Shown one piece after another: positions 16,492 to 24,191 of a stretch of DNA of 64,000 nt. A model generated the notes under the pieces. It saw only the letters and a list, made by a program, of their open reading frames with translations. It was not told the origin of the DNA and made no database searches. A program made the translations under genes and the position numbers. Where the stretch lies: NCBI GenBank assembly GCA_965213775.1, contig CBDCAC010000001.1, positions 1 to 64,000 on the forward strand, read 5' to 3'. The stretch's first letter is position 1. Every line of letters begins with the position of its first letter. This stretch comes from Lichenicoccus sp965213775 (GTDB lineage: Bacteria; Pseudomonadota; Alphaproteobacteria; Acetobacterales; Acetobacteraceae).

Positions 16492-18291
16492 ATGGCCAAG
16501 CCGATCGTGACCCGTGACAGCGGCGAACGCCTGATCCTGCCGCATGCCGGCCAGATGCTCGGCGATGGCGACGATACCGTGTTCGGCGCCTTCGCCCGCC
16601 TCGCCGGGCGCGATCTCGAGGCGCCGCTGGCGGTGGTGGTGGTCGAGGAGAATGGCCGCCTGCAGATCCGCGGCGCCTGGGGCCGGTCGAGCGGGCAGAC
16701 CCTGCCGGTCTCGGTGATACGCACGCAGATGGTCAGCCAGCGGCGCATGACCCTGGAGATCGCCGACCTGCCGCGCGACGCGAGCTTCGCCGCGGCACCG
16801 CAGCCCGAGCGCGATGCGGGCTTCCTGTCCTATGCCGGCGCCACCCTGCGCGACGAGTCCGGCGTCTCGGTGGGCATCCTGTGCGTGCTCGACGAGCGGC
16901 CGCGTCGCTTCGGTCGCGACGGGCTGGCCGCATTGACCGACCTCGCGCGCTGCGCCAGCGCGATGCTGATCCTGGAACCGGGTGCGGAGACCGACAGCAG
17001 CGCCGCGGCCGGGGTGACCGGCCTGCCCGGCCGGGAGGCGCTCGAGGCGCATCTCGACAAGCTGGTGCTGGCCGCCGAGAACGCCGGCCCGAACGCGCTG
17101 CCGCCGGGCTTCGCGGTGCTGCGCATCGACATCGGCCGCCTGACCGTGCTCAACGAGATGCATGGCCGCGGCGCCGTCGACCAGTCGCTCAAGCAGGTGG
17201 TGAGCCGGCTGCGCGCGGTGATGCCGAGCCACAGCTTCCTCGGCCGCCTCGGCGGCGGCGGCTTCGCGCTGGTGGTCGGCGGGCGGGTGTCGGCCGCCGA
17301 GATCGAGGCGGTGGCGCTGCGGGTGATGGACCGCCTGCGCGAGCCCGCCCATATCGACGGGCTGGACCTGCCGCTGCGCCCGTCCGCCGGGGTCGCCGCC
17401 TTCCCGTCGGACGCCACCGATGCGAGCGGGCTGATGCGCTGCGCCGAGGCGGCGCTGAGCCAGGCCAAGCGCGAGGGCGACGGCCGGCACGTGCACTCGA
17501 CGCCGACCCTGCTGCACCATTTCGAGCTCTCCGCCGGCCTGGAGCAGGACCTGCAGCTCGCCACTATGACCGGCGCGTTCTCGCTGAACTGGCTGCCGGT
17601 GATCGACACCGCGACCGAGCGCGTGGTCAGCTTCGAGGCGCTGGTGCGCTGGAACCGTCCGGGCCACGGCGACATCTCGCCGGAGCTGTTCATCCCCTGC
17701 GCCGAGGCCACCGGCCTGATCGAGCAGATCGACAGCTGGGTGCTCGCCGCCGCCTGCCGCGAGGCGCAGTCGTGGGAGCGCGCTCTCGGCGTGTCGGTGA
17801 ACATCTCGCCGGTGTGGATCTCGCACAACCGGCTGCCGGCACTGCTCGGCCGGGTGCTGGAGGAGACCGGGCTGGATCCGGCACGGCTGCAGATCGAGCT
17901 CTCCGAGCGGGTGCCGTTCGGCTCCGACGGCATGGCGCGCCGCGAGCTCGCGCGGGTGCGCGCGATGGGGGTGCGGCTGGCGCTCGACGATTTCGGCAAC
18001 GGCTTCTCCTGCCTGGGCCTGCTCGGCACCTACCCGTTCGACCAGGTCAAGCTCGACCGGCAGTTCGTCAGCGCGCTCGGCCGCGACCGGCGCGCCGAGG
18101 CGATCACCCGCTCGGTGCTGCAGATGGTGCAGTCGCTCGGCATGACCAGCTGCGCCGAAGGGGTCGAAACCGAGGAGCAGCTCGCCTTTCTCGACGCGCA
18201 TGGCTGCGAGGAGATCCAGGGCTACCTGATCGGCCGCCCGGTGCCGCGCCTGCCGCGCCCGGTGGGGGCGGGCGAGGCTATAGCCACTTAG
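16492..18291 (+). CDS. GAF-GGDEF(degenerate)-EAL protein, putative c-di-GMP phosphodiesterase
   Basis: A 599-residue cytoplasmic protein with no membrane segment. A GAF-like sensor spans about residues 1-165. The GGDEF domain (about 175-335) has RLGGGGF in place of GGDEF, so cyclase activity is probably lost, although GTP binding as a regulator is possible. The EAL domain (about 350-590) keeps its catalytic residues: EALVRW, VNISP, IELSE, LDDFGNGFSCL, VKLDR, AEGVET and GYLIGRP. The expected activity is hydrolysis of cyclic di-GMP. ATG 16492 is preceded by CAGGAGG; the TTG at 16465 in the same frame is less likely. It lies 117 bases after kdpE and ends at a dispersed repeat. Confidence 0.9.
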   Translation: MAKPIVTRDSGERLILPHAGQMLGDGDDTVFGAFARLAGRDLEAPLAVVVVEENGRLQIRGAWGRSSGQTLPVSVIRTQMVSQRRMTLEIADLPRDASFAAAPQPERDAGFLSYAGATLRDESGVSVGILCVLDERPRRFGRDGLAALTDLARCASAMLILEPGAETDSSAAAGVTGLPGREALEAHLDKLVLAAENAGPNALPPGFAVLRIDIGRLTVLNEMHGRGAVDQSLKQVVSRLRAVMPSHSFLGRLGGGGFALVVGGRVSAAEIEAVALRVMDRLREPAHIDGLDLPLRPSAGVAAFPSDATDASGLMRCAEAALSQAKREGDGRHVHSTPTLLHHFELSAGLEQDLQLATMTGAFSLNWLPVIDTATERVVSFEALVRWNRPGHGDISPELFIPCAEATGLIEQIDSWVLAAACREAQSWERALGVSVNISPVWISHNRLPALLGRVLEETGLDPARLQIELSERVPFGSDGMARRELARVRAMGVRLALDDFGNGFSCLGLLGTYPFDQVKLDRQFVSALGRDRRAEAITRSVLQMVQSLGMTSCAEGVETEEQLAFLDAHGCEEIQGYLIGRPVPRLPRPVGAGEAIAT

Positions 18292-18307
18292 CGAGCTGCG
18301 GATAGAG

Positions 18308-18423
18308 CAAGGCAAGGGCTCTGCCCTTGACCCGTTGGGGCCGGGGCCCCAAACCCCATCTTCTAGATTAAGGTTTTCAAATGTTTGGCCTTTGATGGGG
18401 TCAAGGGGCAAAGCCCCTTGCCT
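18308..18423. repeat. Dispersed BIME-like repeat, copy B (paired units)
   Basis: Same organisation as copy A: a left unit with the GGGCTCTGCCC hairpin and GGGGCCGGGGCCCC, a central spacer of about 45 bases, then an inverted right unit with AAGGGGCAAAGCCCCTT. It follows the EAL gene stop. The rest of the gap to 18492 holds only the ribosome binding site of the next gene. Confidence 0.8.
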
Positions 18424-18492
18424 GCTCTTCGTGCGGCAACCCTCGCCGGCGGTCGTGGTTGAAGGCGCTCCACCCTGCCGAGGAGGCGCGCC

Positions 18493-18816
18493 ATGAGCCA
18501 CGACAAGACCAAGTCCGACAACGACACCAGTACGTCGCGTTCGGCCAAGGCGCAGAAGGCGGACGAGGTGCGGGAGGCCGGCACCGCCAAGGCCGGCGGC
18601 TTGCACGGCGACGCGTTCGTGCCGGAAGGCGGTCCGGCGCCGGCGCCGATCCGCCACAAGGGAGCACCGATGCCGGCCGCTTCCGCCGCCGGCAGCGTGG
18701 CCGGCGAGGAGGGCAGCAGCAGCGCCACCGCGGGCAAGGCCGAGAAGCAGGCCGCCGCCGAACACGCGGCCGCGACCAAGAAGCAGGACGGGCGCGGACA
18801 CCGCAAGGCCGACTGA
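18493..18816 (+). CDS. Hypothetical small hydrophilic, Ala/Lys/Gly-rich protein
   Basis: 107 residues starting MSHDKTKSDNDTSTSRSAKA, preceded by a good GAGGAGG ribosome binding site. The product is highly charged and low in complexity, without hydrophobic residues able to form a core, a signal peptide or a membrane helix. It resembles intrinsically disordered, stress-type small proteins in composition only; I do not recognise a family. It stands alone between a dispersed repeat and a convergent cupin gene. The ribosome binding site and absence of stops support a real gene. Confidence 0.6.
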   Translation: MSHDKTKSDNDTSTSRSAKAQKADEVREAGTAKAGGLHGDAFVPEGGPAPAPIRHKGAPMPAASAAGSVAGEEGSSSATAGKAEKQAAAEHAAATKKQDGRGHRKAD

Positions 18817-18848
18817 GCGGCCGCGTCCGTCGCCAGCGTCCGGAAGCC

Positions 18849-19256
18849 TCAGCCCGGTTCGGCTGGCTCGAAGTCGAAGCTGCCGTCGTGCGACTGCCAC
18901 TGCTGCACCGTCAGCACGCGGGCGCCGCCGCGGCTCTCGTGCGGCCCGTGCACCTGACCGGCGGCGTGGCTGAGGAAGCCGCCCGGCTGCAGCGGCTTGC
19001 CGTTCTCGATCAGGTCGCCCTCGAGCACGTAGTGCATCTCGGCTCCCGCCCGGTGCAGATGAGCGGGGATGCGCGAGCCCGGCGGCATGTGCACGATGGT
19101 GGTGACCACGCCGCGCTCCTCGCGCTGGTTCAGGATCTGGATGCGGAACTCCCCCTCCGCGCCCGGGATCTCGAAACGCACCGGCTCGACCTGATCGGCG
19201 GCGGTCTGCGTGCGTCCGGTCGCTTGACCGGCGGTGTCGGGAATGCTGCTGGACAT
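18849..19256 (-). CDS. Cupin domain-containing protein
   Basis: A 135-residue single-domain cupin. Motif 1 appears as PPGSRIPAHLHRAGAEMHYVLEG (His, His and Glu metal ligands, about residues 57-78). Motif 2 appears as PGGFLSHAAGQVHGPH. The fold usually binds a metal or small ligand; the substrate cannot be inferred. ATG 19256 is the best start because longer in-frame upstream sequence lacks a domain. It is convergent with the small protein at 18493 and divergent from the GST gene at 19370, sharing a 113-base promoter gap with the latter. Confidence 0.82.
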   Translation of the reverse strand: MSSSIPDTAGQATGRTQTAADQVEPVRFEIPGAEGEFRIQILNQREERGVVTTIVHMPPGSRIPAHLHRAGAEMHYVLEGDLIENGKPLQPGGFLSHAAGQVHGPHESRGGARVLTVQQWQSHDGSFDFEPAEPG

Positions 19257-19369
19257 GTCGAACCCTGCTGGTTGATGCGGGGCTAACGCGAGCCCGCCGA
19301 AGTGGCTGCACGCCCGGACGGATTTGCCCGTCGCCGGCGCACGAGCCACCGCGCGGCAGGAGGATGACG

Positions 19370-20104
19370 ATGCCGTACGAGCTGTTCTACTGGGACGGTC
19401 TGCAGGGACGCGGCGAGTTCGTCCGGCTGGCGCTGGAAGAGGCGGGTGCCGACTATGTCGACGTCGCCCGCGCGCCGCAGCGCGAGGATGGCGGCGCGGC
19501 GGCGATGCTGCGGCTGCTCGAGCACGGCAGCGGGCCGCAGCTGCCGTTCGCGCCGCCCTTCCTGCGCGACGGCGCGCTGATCGTGTCGCATGTCGCCAAC
19601 ATCCTGCTCTATCTCGGGCCGAAGCTCGGCCTGTCGCCGTCCGAGCCGGCTTCGCGCACGACCGCGCATGGCTTGCAGCTCACCCTCACCGACCTGGTCG
19701 CGGAGGTGCACGACACTCATCACCCGATCGCCAGCACCCAGTACTACGAGGACCAGAAGCAGGCGGCGCGCACGCGCGCGGCGGACTTCCTTGGGCAACG
19801 CATGCCCAAGTTCATGGGCTATTTCGAGACCGTGCTGAACCGCAACCCGCACGGCCCGGGCCAGATCGTGGGCGACGCGGTCAGCTATGTCGACCTCTCG
19901 CTGTTCCAGATGGTCGCGGGCCTGCGCTACGCCTTTCCACGCGCCACCGCCGATTTCGCCGCGCGCTATCCGGCGCTGGTCGGGCTGCACGACCTGGTCC
20001 GGGCACGGCCGAACATCGCGGCCTATCTCGCCTCGCCGCGCCGGCTCGCCTTCAACGAATCCGGCGTCTTCCGTCACTATCCGGAACTCGACCGGGACGC
20101 CTAG
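19370..20104 (+). CDS. Glutathione S-transferase family protein
   Basis: A 244-residue protein. The N-terminal thioredoxin-like half starts MPYELFYWDGLQGRGEFVRL, with a Tyr/Trp-rich active-site region like that of sigma/alpha-type GSTs, and includes LIVSHVANILLYLG in place of the usual QSxAI segment. The all-helical C-terminal half contains GDAVSYVDLSLFQMV, the N-capping-type motif. ATG 19370 is preferred over ATG 19364 because AGGAGG at 19359-19363 is correctly spaced only for the former. The likely role is glutathione-dependent detoxification or reduction. It ends just before a dispersed repeat. Confidence 0.87.
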   Translation: MPYELFYWDGLQGRGEFVRLALEEAGADYVDVARAPQREDGGAAAMLRLLEHGSGPQLPFAPPFLRDGALIVSHVANILLYLGPKLGLSPSEPASRTTAHGLQLTLTDLVAEVHDTHHPIASTQYYEDQKQAARTRAADFLGQRMPKFMGYFETVLNRNPHGPGQIVGDAVSYVDLSLFQMVAGLRYAFPRATADFAARYPALVGLHDLVRARPNIAAYLASPRRLAFNESGVFRHYPELDRDA

Positions 20105-20178
20105 CGGGCTGCTGAAGAACCCAAGGCAAGGGCTCTGCCCTTGACCCGTTGGGGCCGGCGGCCCCAAACCCCATTCTT
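20105..20178. repeat. Dispersed REP-type repeat, copy C (single unit)
   Basis: A single unit with GCGGGCTGCTGAA, AAGGCAAGGGCTCTGCCCTTGACCCG and GGGGCCGGCGGCCCC. Its GCGGGCTGCTGAA flank is shared with copy D at 37496, so homology extends beyond the hairpins. It lies directly after the GST stop and abuts a low-GC scar. Confidence 0.8.
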
Positions 20179-20659
20179 AGACTTGATCCGGTGCACCCAC
20201 CGATCGCCCTGCGGCCATTGAGTCAACCAAGCGGCGCAAACGAGACATCGAAATCTGGTCGATGTCCCAGATCATTCTGAAGAGGCGAGGTGTGACATCA
20301 AGCATGTTGCATCCAGGGGGACCGTCCGGTCGGACAAGTCCCTGCGCGCAGGATATCTGCCTCTCGGCCGCCCACCGGACATGAATCCAAAGAGGATGGT
20401 CCACAAGAACCACGGTGTCTGCGGCGATCAGGCGGTGCCCGATCGCCTGCCATGATCCCCAACCATCAATGACCCAGGAAGGCTCCTGAAGTATACTCTC
20501 CAGTGCGGCCGAAACGTCCGCATCCGGAACAGCATCCCATCCCGGCCGCCATCGAACCTAGTCGACCGCATGATACGGCAGTCCGCGGGCTGGGGATATC
20601 GCGCGAGCAAGGCAGGACTCGCCTCCGCCTGCGTTTCCGATCACCGCGACCCGGTTCAA
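20177..20659 (-). pseudogene. Broken P-loop nucleotide kinase (adenylate kinase-like/FlaR topology modulation family)
   Basis: Read on the minus strand in one frame, about 160 codons give RVAVIGNAGGGES followed by AVD, a TAG stop (20560-20558), then VRWRPGWDAVPDADVSAALE, PSWVIDGWGSW, ADTVVLVDHPLWIHVRWA and a C-terminal PPGCNMLDVTPRLFRMIWDID. These match the small P-loop kinase-like family in the expected order and spacing. Two lesions are visible: the internal TAG and a Walker A Lys to Glu change (GGGES for GGGKS, codon 20620-20618). No ATG lies at the expected start; TTG 20659 is the best remaining option. Local GC is roughly 50-60 percent, well below neighbours, suggesting acquired DNA that has decayed. 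Confidence 0.75.
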
Positions 20660-20885
20660 GGCGACGACACCCCCTATAATCTCCGCTTGTCGTAAGGCCC
20701 GCGAGCCTCTGGCGCCTCAGCCAGTGCATCGCGGATATTGCATGCGATTCACGACCTCGACGTCTCGGCCACCCGGCACGGACCCTCCTGACTGCCACGC
20801 GATCGCAACAGCTCGCGAACGTATCTTGGTCCGCTACGAGGAGCTGCGCGAGCTGAGCTGACACGCCCGCCGCTAATTCTTTCGC
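20660..20885. other. Non-coding or remnant stretch, nothing identified
   Basis: This completes the roughly 780-base interval without an intact gene between the GST and DUF1275 genes. The plus strand holds only a short frame ending ILVRYEELRELS, and no start signal or family is recognisable. Base composition is like the adjacent pseudogene, so it may belong to the same decayed insertion. Confidence 0.5.
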
Positions 20886-21791
20886 TCACCCATCGAACGG
20901 CTCGCGGCCGACGATCCACAGGAAATGTGCGTCCTCATCGTCCTGCTTCATCGTCTCGGCCCGGACGGTCTTCTGCTGCCTCATCATAGCCTGTCGAGAT
21001 CTTTCCTCGGTGCGTGTCCGTCTCCGATCATGGCGCTCGTGCCGAACGAACATCCCAGCCATTCTACGGGAATGCCAGCCGTCCTTGCGGCGTGGCGCGG
21101 TGATGCAGAGGAGCCAGGCAAGTGCGAGCAGCGTGATCAGGCCGGCGACGCCCGCGACGCCCGCCCGGGAGACGATGAGGGCGCCGCACGAGGCGCCGCA
21201 CAGGAAACCGGCGATGACCGCCGACAGCACCCGCCGCTCGACGCCGTCGGCGCCGAGGAGGAGGGCGCCGATCAGCGAGGTGGACATGCCGGTGATGAAG
21301 GTGGTGCGCACGGACGCCGCGCCGAGCCTGTTCAGGATGCCGTTCTGCACGCCCAGGGCCAGGCACACGCAGGCCAGGAACAGCGCGCGGCTGACCGGCA
21401 GGCGGAGCCAGATCACGCACAGGCCGGCCGCGATCGGCGCGGTCTCCGCCGCCAGCGGCCAGGCCAGCCGGCGGCACCCGCCGCCTCCGACCAGACGCGG
21501 CCAGACCAGGCCGATCGCGGTGCCGATCAGGAAGCCGCCCACCGCCAGCAGGCAGGAGAGCGCCTGCGCGCCGCGACCGCCGGCCAGCGCGATCGCCATC
21601 AGGACGGCATTGCCGGTGACGTGCCCGGTGAAGCTGCCGGACAGCAGGTAGCTGGAGGCATCGGCATATCCGCCGGCGCACGCCAGGATCAGGCCCAGCA
21701 GCAGCGAGCGCCGGTCCGTCGCGCGCGCCGCGCCGCGCTCAGGCTCCCGCGAGGCCGCTGCCGACCATCCGGCGGGGGTCCACCAGCTCAT
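20886..21791 (-). CDS. DUF1275 (YoaK-like) membrane protein with unusual C-terminal tail
   Basis: A 301-residue inner-membrane protein. The DUF1275 signature is clear: GGYADASSYLLSGSFTGHVT near residue 41 and LGVQNGILNRLGAASVRTTF near residue 146, with about six hydrophobic segments ending near residue 232. The last 65-70 residues are Arg/Lys/His-rich and hydrophilic and run into the low-GC scar, so the original stop was perhaps lost. The function of the family is unknown. ATG 21791 makes the gene overlap the 3' end of fumC by 53 bases; no later ATG, GTG or TTG precedes the first helix. Confidence 0.82.
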   Translation of the reverse strand: MSWWTPAGWSAAASREPERGAARATDRRSLLLGLILACAGGYADASSYLLSGSFTGHVTGNAVLMAIALAGGRGAQALSCLLAVGGFLIGTAIGLVWPRLVGGGGCRRLAWPLAAETAPIAAGLCVIWLRLPVSRALFLACVCLALGVQNGILNRLGAASVRTTFITGMSTSLIGALLLGADGVERRVLSAVIAGFLCGASCGALIVSRAGVAGVAGLITLLALAWLLCITAPRRKDGWHSRRMAGMFVRHERHDRRRTRTEERSRQAMMRQQKTVRAETMKQDDEDAHFLWIVGREPFDG

Positions 21792-23169
21792 CGAACTGCT
21801 GCTCGCTGACGTCGCCTGATCGCAGCGCGGCCTGCCTGAGCGTGAGGTCCTGGTCCATCGCCAGGTGCGCGATGGCCGACGCCCTGTCGTAGCCGATCAG
21901 CGGGCTGAGTGCGGTCACCAGCATCAGGGACTCCGCGACGTGCCGGGCGATCCGCTTCTCGTCGAGCCTGGTGCCCTCGACCGAGTGGAGGCGGAACTTC
22001 TCGCTGCCGTCTGCCAGGATGCGGACCGAGTGCAGGACATTGTTGATGATGATCGGCCGCATCGCGTTGAGCTCGAAATTGCCCTGGCTGCCGGCGAAGG
22101 CGACCGCGGTGTCGTCGCCGATCACCTGGATCGCGATCATCACCATCGCCTCGCACTGCGTCGGGTTGACCTTGCCGGGCATGATCGAGGAGCCGGGCTC
22201 GTTCTCCGGCAGCAGCAGCTCGCCGAGGCCGCAACGCGGACCGGAGGCCAGCCAGCGCATGTCGTTGGCGATCTTCATCAGCGCCACCGCGACGCCGCGC
22301 AGCGTGGCACTGGCGCGCACCATCGCGTCCAGCGACCCCTGGGCCGCGAACTTGTTCGGCGCGGTGACGAAGGGCTGGCCGGTCAGCTCGGCGATCCTGG
22401 CCGCGACCTCGACGCCGAAGCCCGCCGGCGCGTTCAGCCCGGTGCCGACGGCTGTGCCGCCGATCGCGAGCTGCATCAGCCCGTCGCGTCCGCGCCGCAC
22501 GTCGGCGATCGCGTCGCGGATCTGGTGCGCGTAGCCGGACCATTCCTGGCCGACGGTGAGCGGCACGGCATCCTCCAGATGGGTGCGGCCGATCTTCACG
22601 ACGTGGTCCCACTGCCGCGCCTTGGCCTCGATCGTCCCGGCCAGCGCGTCGAGCTGCGGCAGCAGGTAATCGTCCAGCGCCTTGACCGCGGCGACATGCA
22701 TGGCGGCGGGGAAGCTGTCGTTGCTGGACTGGCCCATGTTGACGTCGTCGTTGGGATGCACGGGCGACCTGCTCGCGAGCGTGCCGCCGAGCAGCTGGAT
22801 GGCGCGGTTGGAGATCACCTCGTTGACGTTCATGTTGGACTGGGTGCCCGAGCCGGTCTGCCAGACATAGAGCGGGAAGTGGTCGTCGAGCGCGCCCGAG
22901 ATGACCTCGTCGGCGGCGCGCAGGATCGCCGCCGCCTTCCAGGGCTCCAACCGGCCATCCGCCGCGTTGACCAGGGCCGCCGCCTTCTTGACCACGCCGT
23001 AGGCGTGATAGAGCGGTGCCGGCATGCGGTCGTCGCCGATCGAGAAATGCACCAGGCTGCGCTGCGTCTGCGCCCCCCAGTAGCGATCGGCCGGCACCTC
23101 GATGCTGCCCATCGAGTCTGTCTCGGTGCGGTGCCCGTGCGCGGGGATGCCGACCGGAAGATCGAGCAC
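21739..23169 (-). CDS. fumC: Class II fumarate hydratase
   Basis: Interconverts fumarate and malate in the TCA cycle, iron-independently. Family motifs are all present: TETDSMGSIEVPADRYWGAQ near the N-terminus, TGSGTQSNMNVNEV, HPNDDVNMGQSSND, KIGRTHLEDAVP and the catalytic loop GSSIMPGKVNPTQCEAM. ATG 23112 would cut off the conserved TETDS, so the GTG at 23169 (476 residues) is preferred although its ribosome binding site is weak. The gene follows egtD by five bases on the same strand and is followed by the DUF1275 gene, so it may be transcribed with ergothioneine and DNA ligase genes. Confidence 0.93.
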   Translation of the reverse strand: MLDLPVGIPAHGHRTETDSMGSIEVPADRYWGAQTQRSLVHFSIGDDRMPAPLYHAYGVVKKAAALVNAADGRLEPWKAAAILRAADEVISGALDDHFPLYVWQTGSGTQSNMNVNEVISNRAIQLLGGTLASRSPVHPNDDVNMGQSSNDSFPAAMHVAAVKALDDYLLPQLDALAGTIEAKARQWDHVVKIGRTHLEDAVPLTVGQEWSGYAHQIRDAIADVRRGRDGLMQLAIGGTAVGTGLNAPAGFGVEVAARIAELTGQPFVTAPNKFAAQGSLDAMVRASATLRGVAVALMKIANDMRWLASGPRCGLGELLLPENEPGSSIMPGKVNPTQCEAMVMIAIQVIGDDTAVAFAGSQGNFELNAMRPIIINNVLHSVRILADGSEKFRLHSVEGTRLDEKRIARHVAESLMLVTALSPLIGYDRASAIAHLAMDQDLTLRQAALRSGDVSEQQFDELVDPRRMVGSGLAGA

Positions 23170-23174
23170 GTCCG

Positions 23175-24170
23175 CTAATCCCGCCGCGCGATCAGCCGGT
23201 GCATGCCGAAGCGCCGCTCGCGGTCGGTCCAGAACCCGTCGGCGGCCCAGCCGGCCTGCCGCGCCAGCTCCAGGAAGCCCTCCCGGGTGTGCTTGTAGCT
23301 GTTCTCGGTGTGGATGCTCTCGCCTTGCGCGAAGGCGATCGGCCGGCCGGCCACCTCGACCACCTGCGGCAGCCGGCTGACCAGGTGCATCTCGATCCGG
23401 CCCGCCTCGGCGTTCCACACCGCGCGATGCGCGAACCGCTCGGGATCGAAGGCGGCTCCCGCGAGCCGGTTGACGTGGCGCAGGATGTTGCGGTTGAAGG
23501 CGGCGGTGACGCCGGCGGCGTCGTCATAGGCTGGAACCAGCACCTCGGCCGCCTTGCGCAGATCGGTGCCGACGACGAACCGCGCCGGCTCGCCGCGCTC
23601 GCCCGACAGGCTGGCCCTCGCCTGGCGCAGGAAACGGACCGCCGTCGCCGGATCGAAGTTGCCGATCGTCGAGCCGGGGAAGAAGCCGAGCCGCGACCGC
23701 GTGCCGGGGATCGTCGGCAGCGACAGCGGCGCGGTGAAATCGGCCTCGATCGGCCGCACCGAGAGTCCGGGATGGCTGGTCCGCATGCGCTGCTGCAGCG
23801 CCGACAGCGCCGGCCCCGCGATGTCGATCGGCAGGTAGGCCGACAGGCGGCCTCCGGCGGCGCGCAGCAGGGCCGCCCCCTTGCCCTCGTCGCTCGCGCC
23901 GTACTCCACCAGCACGCTGCCGGAGGCGACGTCGGCGACGATGGCCGCGGCATGCGCCTCGAGCAGCTCCATCTCCGCGCGGGTGACGTAATACTCCGCC
24001 AGCCGAGTGATGCGGGCGAACAGCGCACAGCCGGCATCGTCGTAGAACAGGCGCGAGGGCAGCGACTTCGGCCGCTGGCTCAGGCCGGCCAGGATGTCGC
24101 CGACATCGTCGACCGCCTGGCCGCGCGTGGCCGGCGTCGCCGCGGCGTGCCGCAGGTCGTTGGTGTCCAT
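23175..24170 (-). CDS. egtD: L-histidine N(alpha)-methyltransferase EgtD
   Basis: A 331-residue SAM-dependent enzyme that trimethylates histidine to hercynine, the first step of ergothioneine synthesis. It shows PKSLPSRLFYDDAGCALFARI (about residues 34-54), the SAM-binding region LVEYGASDEGKGAALL, FFPGSTIGNFDP, AAFNRNILRHVNR and IHTENSYKHT near the C-terminus. These features mark the DUF2260-type methyltransferase fold of EgtD. It is 21 bases downstream of egtB on the same strand. No egtE or egtC candidate is visible nearby. Confidence 0.95.
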   Translation of the reverse strand: MDTNDLRHAAATPATRGQAVDDVGDILAGLSQRPKSLPSRLFYDDAGCALFARITRLAEYYVTRAEMELLEAHAAAIVADVASGSVLVEYGASDEGKGAALLRAAGGRLSAYLPIDIAGPALSALQQRMRTSHPGLSVRPIEADFTAPLSLPTIPGTRSRLGFFPGSTIGNFDPATAVRFLRQARASLSGERGEPARFVVGTDLRKAAEVLVPAYDDAAGVTAAFNRNILRHVNRLAGAAFDPERFAHRAVWNAEAGRIEMHLVSRLPQVVEVAGRPIAFAQGESIHTENSYKHTREGFLELARQAGWAADGFWTDRERRFGMHRLIARRD

Positions 24171-24191
24171 GGTCGATCCTATGTCAGCCGG

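Noticed and set aside
15427..19311. Long minus-strand open frame of about 1294 codons antisense to kdpD end, kdpE and the EAL gene
   Set aside because: It is Arg/His/Gln-rich low-complexity translation opposite well-supported genes; such frames are common in DNA with over 70 percent GC.
20466..20864. Minus-strand open frame of 132 codons in the low-GC interval
   Set aside because: It is in a different frame from the P-loop kinase pseudogene, has no recognisable motif and ends inside it.
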